In this document: piece after piece, positions 13,900 through 26,677 of the stretch
Layout: each line of letters opens with the position of its first letter
Numbering within the stretch: position 1 is the stretch's first letter
Assembly: GCA_023053545.1 (NCBI GenBank)
Contig: JAKZAN010000005.1
Coordinates: forward strand, 7,812,001 to 7,876,000
Reading direction: 5' to 3'
DNA: 64,000 nt
Origin: Lepidurus packardi
Lineage: Eukaryota > Arthropoda > Branchiopoda > Notostraca > Triopsidae
Notes under the pieces: generated by a model
Seen by the model: the letters and a program-made list of their open reading frames with translations, nothing else
Told to the model about the DNA's origin: nothing
Database searches by the model: none
Program-made: the position numbers and the translations under genes

Positions 13900-16800
13900 A
13901 TGCAGTTCCGGTACCGGAACTCTTCGTTTGGCAAATTATTTGCTTTGCTCCTGTTCGTTGTGTACTCCTGTACCGTCTTGGGTAAGAACCTATAAGAAAG
14001 ATAGGGGAAAATGTGTGGGATTTTAAGGGCGGGGGCCTGTGATTGCTGCTGTGCATAGCTGCAGTTAACACGACACATCCATCTCGTGTTGTAAAAAGCC
14101 TTAGTATGTCTACATTAAAAAAAAAAAACATTTTTTAAAAAAGAGTGGAAAACTCAGAGAAAGTACCGAGCTGTCTCGACTTGCTGAGCTGCTTATGATT
14201 TAACTCGACGAAGCGTATTACGATGTATTCTGGCAGACTGGCGGGCAGATTTTCCGTTAGCTTGCCATTCAAACAGATGGGTCCACTACCATCTTTTGTC
14301 TGGATTTATAGCCCAGCAGTCGGTATTTTGTTGTTACATCCATATTTATAGCTTTGGTGTTCTTGTTTTTTTCTGCGTTTCTTAACCAGCATACCGGGAA
14401 CCCCCACTAGAAGCTTTGCCTGCTCGCGAGGAAGATTATGGACTGCGGGATTACGTGGAAGCTGCAGGAGAACGCGAGGCAGCCAAACCTTTCGTCCTCC
14501 GTAATGAACAAGAATTCTTGCAACAGCAACAGCCGCATATTCGACGCAAAAGGGTAAGCTTTTCAAAATAAAGCTTGTTTTCTGGGTAAAAAATCCCTGT
14601 TTTGCTTCGAGAACATTAATCATACATAAAATACCTGTCTAAATAACTTTATAAAATTATCCAAGAATAAATGGGCTATTGTTTTGTTTATTTCCTAGGC
14701 TACTCCTCCCGTGGATATTAATGCTTTGACGGCATCTTTGTCCCAAGTTGGAACTACTCCCGTCTATTCACCCGACGGTGGAGCCGTTTTTGCCTTGACT
14801 ATCAATATGTTCGGTATTGGGAGTGCAAATTCTGATGCCTACGCAGAGATGTTCACCGTGGATCCGTCCAACAATGTCACCCAGTTTCATATTTGCGACG
14901 TTAAAGCGACTAAAATTGGCAGTTCTCTCGCAAAACCTGCTAATATAAATATTACCAAGTACACGAATATCCTCAAGCCTAATTTTGTAAGTCTTATTTA
15001 ATAGTTGATGGGTAGTTTATTTATAGAGTATACATTTAGGTATTTAATGTTTTTTTAAGATGGTATGTAACATTAAATTAAGCTTACTTACGAATTCTAT
15101 ACTTTAAATTCTTAAAGCTTACGAAAATGGAATTCGTACTCACGTTTGTAAAGATCATAATAGCAATCACCTATAAACTGTATAAAATTTTACATTCCAA
15201 GTTAATGTTTGCTATTTAAGAGACTTGTGAATATTTTAGGAGGTAAATAACTTAACCTTATTTAAATAATTATAAGAACAGAAAGTAAAGCTAACTACGC
15301 TGTGGAAACTTAAGCAACCACGAGTTAAACTTTTAAAAGAATTTCAGTACAGTATGAAGTGGAGTGTTAGTACCTAGTAGAAGTATTAATACTATTTAAT
15401 TCTATTCTCAGGTAATTTTATATTTTCGAAGCATTACTAACTAGATACAATTTCACATAACGTCACTGATGTGTGTCTAAGATTCAATGAAAAATTCGTT
15501 GGGAGGATTTTAAACCTTCACTGTTCTGTAACGGATATGTATTTGACAGACAGAAATGTTTTTCATATGCTTGGCCAAGAAATGGGGTGGGTGGGTGGAG
15601 GGAATGCTTGCATCGTAAAGAAGGAGCTGGTACCTTCAAGTATTCCTCCTAGAAAAAGCAATATGGAAAAAACTGATAAGTAGAATCTTGTAAAGCCTAG
15701 CTAATATGGAAAGACGTCACGGCGTCTTATGACAAGTGGTTGCTGTGGAAACGTGCGGTTTTTCGCACTTAAGCATCACAGCATTTTAACAGTAGCTTCT
15801 CTTTTGGGTACATTTTACATCCAACAAATATTTTTGGGAACTTTCACTACTTTTTCTAAGAAAACGAGAAAAAAAGTTTTAAGCGAAAGTAGATTCGTCA
15901 CGGTTGTTTATGTTGCGCTTGCTTTTTCAATTTGCTATCAAGTTGGAGAAAAACGTTTAGTGATGTTTGCTCCCCAAATAGGTTGATCGAGTGCGCATTG
16001 ATTTGGCTGGGGTTTATGCAACTACACCAGATACGGCCTGCACTTCGGCCTGCAACCTCACGTTCATCATGGCTGTAAAACTCGTGAATAACACGCTGGG
16101 TTCTTTTAACATTTCCGCTGGCGTTGCCTACATCAACTCCACCTATATGCTTATTGGCCAACTGCCCGTTACAGTCGCGACTGGTACTCCGAATGCCACC
16201 ACCGACTACTCCTCTGCGCTGGCGGGCAATTTGACCGGCCCAGCCACCATCGAACAAGGCGATGTGGGTATTTTCTCTGTGAATGCGTCCTTAAACCTGG
16301 CGCGTACAACTGTTATGTTTTCGGTCTACACTGGCGACCAAATTGAAGACAAATTCTCAGTGGGCAACATTCGTGTGAATGCTACAGGATTTTGCTTTTC
16401 TTGTTACCGTAATATTTCTGGGGATAACTCTTCCGTCTATGTCAGTCCCAGCTCCACGGGCATTACTGTCTATAATTACAACCTAACGACAGTCAATTTG
16501 CTTAATTACGGTGCAGATGCTCTGATTGATCCTGAAGATAGCATTTACTACCAATTCGGTATCTACGTTCCCCCCACCACGCCAGCCAATACTAATCTCA
16601 CGATTGCCGCGGAAATTATCCTGGATAATTCGATTATATGGACTGGAATTTTGTACGTAGTCGTCAATCCTTTCGTCACCCGAACTTCGAGTCCTGTGAC
16701 AAGTATTGATGTAAGTAAAATATCTTCCAGCTTTTTCTAAGAAATAAATATTCTGAAAATCGCAATATTAATTCGTAAAGAACTACAATTTTAATAGGGT

Positions 16801-19800
16801 GTACCTGTAAGTGCTACCAGCATTACCCAACTGGGCTCCGTCTCTTACCAAGTGACATTTACGTTACCAGCAGGCTACGTGGACGTTCCGCTGATTGTGA
16901 CTGGTGACAGCGGCTGTAAGTGGATGTTTTATTTGCCTTTCTAGGAATGAAGTATTTTGGGCTGGTTTTAGTGTTCCCATGCCACGTCCGTATCGTGAAA
17001 CAAGGTTTCAACATCCATTACTTGCAACCCGTCTTCTTGACTAAAACTTTCTCCGCCGATAACACCACCATGAGTGTTAACTTTGGGCGCGTGGTAGTCC
17101 GGAGTGAGGTAATATAGCCTTCATAAAAAAAGATATTGATTTTAGTATTTTCTTTTATAGTCCACCTTACCTGCAGACAGTCAGTTTGTCTTAGAAATTT
17201 CTTTCCGTGCCACCGCCACGGCAGCGGCTTCGCAGGCTGTAAAAATTGCAGTAGGAGCGGTTTCATATTCTGCGACTGTGACGGTTTCTGGCTCCGTAAG
17301 AAATGTTTTATTGAGCTATCGTAGATGTGGTATACATATTATTGCATTCTTTGAAGATTCCTACAATTCGCTGCGAAATGTTTCTTTATTGCTTGTTGGT
17401 ATTTCCCAGGCAACCACTGCAACACCGACAGCAACGCTGAGCTCTCCATGGGGCACTTCCTTATATGTGGGCTCTACCTCATTGGCTGATTTACAGCTTA
17501 CCGTAGTAGGCGGTCAATCAGCGCAAGATTTAACCATTGAATTCTTCGGCGATCCCGCTCAAACTACAACGGATATCCGTGTTTGCCGGGCCGAACTCAG
17601 CTTTGTGGGTAACGGTGTTCCTTGCTTGCAACGTTATGTGGCGAATTCAACCAACCTTACGACTTACACGGTCAAGTAATGCAACTTTGTGGTATTTTTT
17701 AAATTCTTATAACACTTTTCTTACGATTTGTGTTCTTCTTTGCTTGCTTATAGTTACCAATATGCGCCGTGGTTCACAAACCACAGCTATTTACGGGCAG
17801 GAGATGTCTGTGCAGCCGCTTCGCGTTCTGCGACAGTAGCGAACGTTACGACCGACTACCAAGTGATAGTCAACTTAGCCTTTTATTTAGGAGCTCAATC
17901 TGCCGTTACCGCAGGTAAATTTGTCCAGATTACTTGATTGCGGAATAAAAGAAATTTTATTTGTTTATGTATGATAGGAACGTATAATTTACAAGCCAAA
18001 ATCACAGCTAACGGGGCGCCGACTACGAAAATTTTAGCATACACTATAGCCACTACCGGGTTTCCTGCTACTATTCTTCCGTACGTCAACTTGGGGAATA
18101 TGCTGTTTACAGGTGTTATGCTCAATCAGACGGCGCCCTCGGGTTCCTTAGGAATTGACCAAGTGGGGCTTATCCCCGTCTTCTTGAAATTTGCCCCACA
18201 ATCTCGACAACAATACACGGTCGCTATTAACCTCAACAACGCTAACATGGTTATCTGCAAAGTGGACCTCATTTTCGTGGGTCATGGCTTCGGCTGCGTG
18301 GACCCCAGCTCTCCCATTAAACGAGGATTTGGTTACGTCAATACTGCTGATTACCCTAGTCGTACCTCAGCCTTCCTCAATTTCGGCATTATCACAGATA
18401 CCAGTAGAGATTGCTTTTGAGTTGTAGTATTTTGTCACGACTTTGCGTGTATAGGTACCGAGCCTTTTGTCCAAGATACTCGTCCGGATTCCAATGCCAT
18501 TGTACTCGGCGTATACGTCAAAGGTGCAGTTGCTGGTAGCTCGATACTTAGCTTCACGCATTTGACAACCAACGAGGCATCTGTAACATACAATGTATCC
18601 AGTTCACGACCCACGCCTGCGGTGAGTATTATTTTCTTTCATTTTAGAATTCCTCTAAATAACTCAACTTAATCAAATACTAACAGACCGCCGTGCCAGT
18701 ACTGACTGGGCCGTTTGAAGTATTCACCATGAACCCGGCTAACCCTGTCGTTATCGCCCCCAGCTATATTTCTGTGATCGGGTACAATGTTACGTACACG
18801 GGTACGGCTACAGCCAACATGACGGTGAACGTAAAACCAAGCGCGGGGTCTGTATCTGCACTCGAGATTGTCAGCGTGCAGGTGACATCTGTTGGACGCA
18901 ATTATCCTTGTTTGAACGCATCAGCTGTTGCTTTGGGTACCATCGTTAATTCTACGTTGACTGCTAGGTAAAAGATCACATAATATTTCCACGCTAAAAC
19001 TAAACTAATTAATCCTTTTAATTAACAGTGCTGGATTCTATGCAGAGTATAACATTAAGTTTGATGTCTGCAGATATGAATATTCGAAGACAGTGGAAGA
19101 TAATCAGGTAATGTACATTACATTCACACACATTAATCAAGTTAATCTTCTCCACTCTACCGACGTATTAATTGTTTAATTTTGTATGTCCAACTTTAGT
19201 TTCGGCTGGAAATTGCGCTTCGTTCTCTACCAGGCTCGACAACAACGCCATTGTCTGTGGACGTTACTGTAGCCGGAGCTCCTGAAATCACGTCTACTAG
19301 TGCAACAGCTTCATTGTCTGTTAGTGGAACAACTCCTCCTGTTCCAGCTCTAGGCACGATTGCATTCTCGCCTTTGCTTTTTACCCCGCCTACTATCAAC
19401 GTAGGGTCCACAGGATGGATTTCCTTTGGAATCAGGTTTCTTCCTGGCTTAACAGCCGACATGATGGTAAGTTTAGCCCTTGTTACTTGTTCTAACTTGA
19501 TTCCCATGCAAAGGATTGGATTGAAACGGAAAAGATTTGAAGCTGAACAAGATTCTATTTTACCAAGCATCTTTCCTTTGTTTAGTTGGATGTTCAAATG
19601 CCAGTTAGTATTACGAGCAACCGTGCCTTGATGACAATCGTAGGAGCGAGGATTAATCGGGCTTTGACGGGCGTGAATGTCGTAGGTGTTGGTGATATTG
19701 TGGACACCAATGTGAATTACACTGGCACAACATTATTTCCTCAGCAGATTTCTAACGCTAAGATTGATCTAAAGAACGTTACCAATACTGGTATAATTTG

Positions 19801-22150
19801 CTTTCGTCTTTTGGCCTAGTTTTGGGAAAGTTAGCTGTTTCATTAATATTTTAGGTTTTACCTTCCGTCAGCCTAATTATAACATTGAGGACGATATTCT
19901 CTGGGTGGACGTGCAAGTTTTGATGACTGATGAGCTTGCTAATACTGCTGGAATTAATGTTACGGCTACGGCTGACTTGCTAGTAAATGCTGTTAAAGTC
20001 AACACCGTCCCCGGAAAGACTGTTGCTTTAGTAGGTCGCGCAGTTAGTCGGGAAACTGAAACTGCTGATATTGGCGTTACCATGTGGCTGACTGACAATA
20101 CTACAACCATGTATGCTCCAACGTAAGTAGTTTAGCTTTGTATATTATTCACATATTTTCTTTTGAAAAGTAAAGAAAACACCTATTAAATTGTTTGTCA
20201 TACTTTCTTCCTGCAGGTCTCAAGTGAACTTGTCAATGCTTATAAAGCATATGTCGGGCAGTTTAGCTGAAGGTTTGAGTACCACGATCCGGGTGTTCTA
20301 CCCACCTTTCGTCACCTTTGTTACTAACACAGACACCGTTGTTACCAATAAAAGCTTTTCTGCTGTTGCTACAACTACGGCCGCAGACTCTTACTTAGAT
20401 ATTACGTTTCCCGAGTTCCTTTTCGCCGATATTGTATCCGTCAACTTCACCCTCAGCGTGGATCCCACAAACTCACGTCCACCCGGCTCGCCAGAAACAC
20501 CGGCCTCTTTGGTAGCACGGGTAATCTGCGCTCAACAGCCTTTTAGTTCCTGGCCAGCCTCTACAACTACTATGCTGTATTGTGGTAATGTTGCCGCTCT
20601 ATCCTTCATGGTTAAAGGCTCAGGTATTATACGCTAATTATACCCTTGTATAGAATTCTTAAAAATTGCATTTCTTCTCAAAGGATGCTGGTCGGCTTTG
20701 GGAATGGGTTCAGCTACTACAGTGTCCGATTGTCAAATTACTGCCTCCAGCGCTTTGGATTCGACCACCATGCCTGCTATGGGCAGATTCGGAGGTTCTG
20801 GCAGTAAGTTTGCTTGAATTTTTCCTTTGTTTCGATGCTTTTCGTTCTTTTATAAGAAAAGCTATTTTTTAAAATTTTATTTTATTTTTTATTTACAATT
20901 TTTAACCAACGTAAAACTGCGTTTTGCTAGACTGTACATTGTTCGACTTCGATTTTTACATTAAAAAGAAAAGAAGAAGACAATTTTTCAGTATTTTCGG
21001 TGAAACTTATTTCTTTTACTTTGTTTTCATCACTATTTAGTGTGGACACCTGCATTGCGTACAGGAAGCTTTTGGGCTCAACCGTACCTTCAGGTTGATT
21101 TTGTAGACGCAGTGATCATCATGGGTTTTGAGGATGCGCTCATTACTACCAATCAAATCGTCAAAGATTTCCGTATAGATTATAGCTACGACGGCGTTAA
21201 TTTCGCTCAGGGCGAAACGGTAAATTCTGAGTCGTCAAGTTTATAATTGTACCAAGTTCTCCTATGCTTTACAGGGTAGTTTGTCAGCGTCAAACCGGAC
21301 CTTTGCGCTAACTAACCGTTTGCAAGTACGAGCTGTGCGTTTGGTTGTTTTGAACACGATGAATGTATCTTCTAGTAGCAGTCCATATTTGGGCGTGCGC
21401 ATGGAGTGGTACGGCTGCCGTTTATCTGCCAGTACCACTTCGGCCGGTACCCTAACTGTCCCACCGTCTACCGTTGCCCCTTGCACGAGCGATCTGGTGA
21501 CGCGCGTCTCGACTAGTAATACCGAGTGGCGCCATTTTGTGGTAGATGATAGTACCAGCTTCTTGTATGTTTGCGATATTAATCGCGCTGATAGCATTTT
21601 GCAGTGTTGGGTCACACCTGACGGCTTGCTCTGGAAAGGTAATAGTTTTTGCTGTTGATTTTAGTTTAACGAAACCTTCATTATTATCCCAGCTGCCCCA
21701 GCATTCGTCAACTACATTGCCGGCTACGATGCCGTTAATAAACGAGTGATTGCCCAAGATTTCCAGCAACGGGTATGGTTGGCGTCTCGGGATGGTACCT
21801 TATGGACTGTCCTACCTAGTGATAATGCTACAATTGTTCTGGCTGGCGCAACCTTCAAACGTTCGTTTGTTGTACCTGGAAAGAGTTCAGCAGACTTGGG
21901 AGACGTCACCGATGGAGCCTGGACTGGTAAGTGAAATATTTCTTGTTTATGGCATTGGGATTTATCTATAGTTTACACCGGCTCACAGTAGAGCAGGTGA
22001 TAGAGATAGGCTTCTGTATGTAACTCACTTTCTTTCGTGTCTTCTATACTTTTTCTCTTATTACGCTGCGGGATAGCCGACTTTGTGGGCATGAAAAAGA
22101 CAGGTGCTTCTGCCTACAGCCTCAAGTGGGACAGCTGTTGCTCGCTATAG
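13900..22150 (+). CDS. Large furin-processed secreted glycoprotein with C-terminal F5/8 type C (discoidin) domain
   Basis: 22 exons: 13900..13981, 14390..14553, 14699..14986, 15982..16710, 16798..16915, 16972..17108, 17161..17295, 17410..17675, 17754..17914, 17978..18403, 18455..18621, 18687..18967, 19029..19107, 19200..19466, 19586..19790, 19855..20122, 20217..20623, 20684..20803, 21041..21219, 21275..21638, 21693..21926, 22077..22150. Together they give 5151 nt, in frame, 1716 aa. Residues 1-27 are a signal peptide (KLFALLLFVVYSCTVLG). Residues 28-82 are an acidic, Gln-rich propeptide ending in the furin site RRKR, exactly at the exon 2/3 junction. Residues 83 to about 1390 are Thr/Val/Asn-rich beta-strand sequence in several divergent repeats, with many N-x-S/T sequons (at least 12 in exon 4 alone). 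Residues 1395-1541 match an F5/8 type C domain: CWSALGMGS, then QITASSALD, GRFGGSG, YLQVDF, DFRIDYSYDGVNF and EWYGC, with the bracketing cysteines C1395 and C1541. A 175-residue Trp/Asp-rich tail follows. No transmembrane segment or GPI signal is evident, so it is probably extracellular matrix, coat or haemolymph. Binding to carbohydrate or lipid is inferred only from the discoidin fold. Confidence 0.88.
20684..21418 (+). other. F5/8 type C (discoidin) domain-coding region within the large secreted protein
   Basis: Exons 18, 19 and the first part of exon 20 encode residues 1394-1541. The hallmark order is present: Cys plus ALGM, an ITAS box, a GRF loop, a WxxxxWxQPYLQVDF-type strand, the FRIDYSYDGVNF strand and a terminal EWYGC. 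The two end cysteines should form the disulfide that closes the beta barrel. Length (about 147 residues) is normal for the family, which typically binds sugars, phospholipid or collagen through variable loops. Confidence 0.85.
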
Positions 22151-24356
22151 TACTGTATATAACCCAACACACATCATTCGGAGATAGTATTTGAGATAGT
22201 ATTTCGAAAAAAGTTTCCAATGACAAATAAGTTTCTACACTTCTGGAGTGACAAACATGCAATGATGTCGCACGCTTTTTTGTCGCCTGTAAACATAAAA
22301 GAGTATACACTTGAAGGTCCTTTTTCGGAATGGGATAACAATGTGTGTGGGACAAGGAGTTTGCCAAGGTCTAAAAGCTGGAAATAAAGCTGAGCAGTAA
22401 TTAGTGCCTCTTGTCTCGGTTTCATTTGCGCATTGACGTCGGCGACTTCTTCACGTGGATATTTAAGTTGGCTCCTCACTGTGTCACGCGGGACGTCCTC
22501 TGGCACCACGCCCACGCTTGACTCATGCCAACAAGTCGAAAACTCACCCTAGATTCAAAAAATAAAAGAATTCTTAAGCATAAGTCCGGTTATGCAAATA
22601 AATGTTTACCCAGATACATTGAAGATAACCTTGAGATTGTCAAAAATGGAGCACGCATCTTACTTTATGTAATGAAAGCGTCAGTAGGTTGACAGTCATT
22701 CACTTCGTATCATTTTTTGTAAGGAAAGGAAGCAAATGACATCTTGCTTCGCACAGAACGGGCCTGATTGATATTTTTGATTACTTTTGCTTGAATTTTC
22801 AGCTTACTGGGCTGGCAACAAATGTCGGAATGCTGCTGAGCCAAGATTTTTGGCTTTGAATTTCTCCTGACGCTGGCGAAACGTTCGGGGGAGCCGGACA
22901 AGCAGGCGCCTTTGAGAGGAAGTCTATCGTCGAATTACGCCACACGGCAAACGGCGTTTTCCGTACTTGTAATTCAGAGTCTGTGCATGCAATTTTCAGA
23001 AGAGATGCCGACCAGGCTATAAAGATAGACAATAGCTGAAGAAAGTAGCCCGAGACGTTATGAGATCGCTCTTTTGTTGTTTGAGTTTGCTGCGAACAGC
23101 TCTTGCTCAACATTTGCCAACACGGTGGAAGGAAACCATGACCAATACGACTTTACATAACCATAACGCTTAGAGGCACGTTAGAAGCTTCGTCATTGGG
23201 GTATTATTGTTTCACAGCTTGTGTGTGCACTATGAAACGTATAAAGTGTGAGCAAAGAACTCATAGACACTAGCGAATTTCCCTAACAAGTCCCTAATGG
23301 CCACAAGGAAAAACGCGCAGTATACACACTAAATACAGTTTAGAAGGTTCTTAGGGTATTCTCCGGTCGACTCATAAAATTCTTCTTCAATTTAAAAGTC
23401 TCACTACGATGTGTTGCACCTCAGGCTAATTCTCCGGATTGCGGAGTAAATTCCCAGAAGTCGTTCGGATGCAATGGTACGCTTTGTGCCAAACGACACG
23501 CGTGGCAGGTCCGATTGCATAGGGGGATTTTATTGAGGCATTGCGGTAGCAAGGGCTAAAGTTTATCGATGAGCTCAAAATTCAGCTTAACAGCGTGATT
23601 TTAAAAGCTGTTAATAGTCCGTGCCTAATGTCATGCTTAGGATTGTATCAAGAAGCATTAAGACTGAAAGGCAGGTTTTATTTTAATTCTTCGTATTTAT
23701 TTCAAAGAAATAGGGTAGATAGTTGATTTTTCTATAAAAATAGACGCTTGGCACGTTGGATAGCTTCAATTGGGGTTTGGCTGGGTAAAACAAGCGCCAA
23801 CTTTCTTTATAATACGACGGTGCATAGCCATTTATAGGATTAATTTACATTGGAACATAGGGAGGACATTTTAGCGAACGTAAAAACTTCGCCACGGTAC
23901 AGCATTTACACGCCAAAATGACGAACGTATCACATATTTAAACCTAACAAAAGAGGACATTGGCAACTTGTCTGTTGCCACCCTGACTTTATACGTAACA
24001 AGCCACCATCTTGTTTTTTCAATACTGTAAAACGCGGATCTCGCGATCTTCTTCTCTTCTTATTTTTGGTCATCGCAGCAAGGCAAACCAAAACAGCTGG
24101 TCAGCTGGCAGCAGCAAATCCTTCGCAGAGTGCCGATGATTTCCCTTAATACAAACGCGAATCCTTGTTTGGCCTTTTTGGGGATCTGACTAGAGGCGGA
24201 GTTTTCATCCTCCTCTCTCTCTTGTTACCACATCACGCTCTACGCCCATGGTTTCCTTGGCAGTTGAGTAGATTACGGGAGGGAGAGGAAATACCGGGAT
24301 TTGTTTTCATAGGTGAAGGTTTTCCTTTGGTTAAGGAATAAAATGAGGTTGGGTAG
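22151..24356. other. Intergenic region between convergent genes
   Basis: This holds the 3' flanks of the plus-strand discoidin gene and the minus-strand Pim kinase. Apart from the AATAAA near 22383 I see no coding signal. ORFs up to 113 codons lack domains and splice-consistent partners. Confidence 0.5.
22383..22388 (+). terminator. Candidate poly(A) signal AATAAA for the discoidin glycoprotein gene
   Basis: A canonical AATAAA lies 233 nt past the TAG at 22148-22150 on the same strand, and is the first canonical hexamer downstream. The following 30-40 nt are T/G-rich. Assignment rests only on position. Confidence 0.4.
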
Positions 24357-26677
24357 CTAACAAGCCACTACTTTGGAAACGTTGGGTGCGTGGAAGAGGG
24401 CAGAAAAGGGAGACAGGCTGTTGGAACACGAGGAAGCCGAACTGACTGAGGAGGGTAAAGAATGCTGCAAGGAATGGGCGACGTGATGGTGGTTAGCCTG
24501 AGCGCTGCGAGTAGTATTGCCGGACGGTACTTGCATGGTCACGGATTCCGGCTGCTGTTGCTGGGCTGCATTGGGGCTACTGCTGGCGAGATTCTTGTCT
24601 GCAGGGAATGGGGTCTGCATCCAAGGGTGGGAGAGAATGTTTTCCAAACTGGGTCGGTCACCCGGTCGGTAGGACAAGCAACGAAGGACGAGGTCTTGGC
24701 AAAGCGCGGAAATCCCCAGTTGCGGACGGAATGCAACGCGAGCGCGGAGGATCTGCTCGTCTTGCTCGAAAGGAATGTCGCCACAAACCATGTCATACAG
24801 CAAGATACCCAACGACCAGACGGTGGCGGGGCATCCGTGATAACGTCGGTGGCGAATCCACTCAGGTGGTGCGTAAACTCGAGTTCCTGGAAAATAAAGA
24901 AAATAAAACATAAGCAACTGTTTTGTTTATTTTTCATTATATATTTTAGAGAAGGTAGGGGTATTGGATAACTAGGGCAACAAGGTACTTCAAGGTACTA
25001 CAAGGTAAAAAAAAATGGGGGGAAAAATATCGACTGGACAGTGGAGGGCTAAACACGCGGTAAGCATAGCCGAATAAGGTTCGACGGGCGAAGCTAGACT
25101 TGGCGCCCGAGATCCCGTTTCGCGTCTTGGGCAAGAAATAGAATCCAAGGCTTTTCTTTTTAAAATCCGTGGTTCCGCGTACAAAATCTTGCTTTTTTTC
25201 TTTTTTATTATTTGTTTAAGGAAGCTCTCGTGGGAGTCTTAACTTGGTCCAGCACGTGGCAATGACAGTGAAATATTTCCTATTCTTCATGCGTGGAATT
25301 TTAGTTATCGTGCCCTTTACCTAATGGGCGAGGCCCGACATGACACATTGACGTCATTGTCTAGAGAAAAAAAACTTGAAAAACAAACGAGGGGCGGCTG
25401 AGATAAGGTGGACAAAAAAAGCTAATGTCGTTTTTGATTTTTTTCGGACAGAAATAGTTGCGCTCCCTGGAGGTGTGTAGCCAGTCCGTATTTTTAGCCA
25501 AGGGACGGCGTTGGGTAGGGGATGGGTTACATAAAAATGAAACTGGGCAATGGTGCTTACCGTCAAATTCGGTGTAGACAGAGTCTTTGACGTAGTCGCC
25601 CGATCCGAAATCGATAAGTCGTAAGTCGAACGATGCGAGGTCGACGAGGATGTTTTCATCTTTAATATCGCGATGAAAAACGCCGGCTCGTTGGCAGCCT
25701 TGTACGGATTCGACGACCTGACGGAAGAATGCGCGCGCTATATGTTCATCTAGGGGTCCGCGCTCGGTGATAAAATCGAACAAATCCACACACGACTCCC
25801 AGCGCTCCATGACCAAAACAAACACGTCACCCAAGTCGCAGACGTCTAGAAGGCGAACGATCCCTAAGACATCCTTTACTTGTCTCAATAGGCAAACTTC
25901 TAATGGAACGCGAACTCCATTCAACTGTTGGGGGAAAAAGAAGGGGAAAACGAGACATTAGTCTTCTTTCTCGCGAAGACAGGAAACGCTGCTCATTCAA
26001 ACAAAGTTTCCCTTAGCAACAATCTCCCACAGTCAGATGCTAAGCTTTTTAGTCTCCCGCGCTGCTCAGTTTTAACGAAGTAAAGCCCACGCGGCTGAAA
26101 CGTAACCCCGGAGCCATTCATAAAAAGGGACAGTGCACCAGTATGCATTCCACGAACGTCAGTGCAGTACTGGCGTCACACTCCCACGTGATAATGTCTC
26201 CCATGAACATTAATGCATGCACGGACACCCACCCGTTCCCCTCACGACAGGCTTCCTTATACAAGCAACGTAGACAAAAATGCGGAAGCATAGAAACGGT
26301 AGAAAAAGATGGTAAATTTACCTGGCCCCATGATGAGACGTTGGACTTATGGATATGTTTGATGGCTACAGCAAGCCCATCGCGAAGACGAACTCCGGCG
26401 TAAACGGTCCCGAAGCCGCCTTTGCCCAAAACTTGGCCTACGCGGTAGGACGAGGCGAATTGCGTTGGGTCCGTCAGCTTAAATTGCTCCTCAACAACTG
26501 CGCAACGAAGGAATAAGTCAGCGGTGTTCTTTTTGCGTAAAAAAGAACTCTTTTCAACTTACCGTTCCTGGAGGAAGTATCCGCGCGTTTATTGATGAAT
26601 GCGTTGCACATTTTGCGAGTGAACATAGTACTCAAAGTACACGAATAATAAAACTTGGGTTCTCGAATTTCCACCAC
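24357..26677 (-). CDS. Pim-like serine/threonine protein kinase, copy 1
   Basis: Exons: 26677..26563, 26497..26322, 25924..25561, 24886..24357. From the ATG at 26677 this gives 394 aa; from the in-frame ATG at 26626 ([10 protein letters not shown]) it gives 377 aa, and I cannot decide between them. Introns are phase 1, 0 and 1. Kinase landmarks in order: Gly loop [11 protein letters not shown], catalytic Lys in VAIKHIHK, hinge [14 protein letters not shown], catalytic loop [16 protein letters not shown], activation segment [22 protein letters not shown], then [20 protein letters not shown] and [14 protein letters not shown]. The EFDGTRVY-PPEW join is restored exactly by splicing across 24887-25560. 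These are hallmarks of Pim, a constitutively active cytosolic/nuclear kinase with Arg/Lys-directed substrates. The hinge lacks both Pim prolines. The C-terminal tail of about 100 residues is Ser/Gln/His-rich and longer than in vertebrate Pim. Confidence 0.92.
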
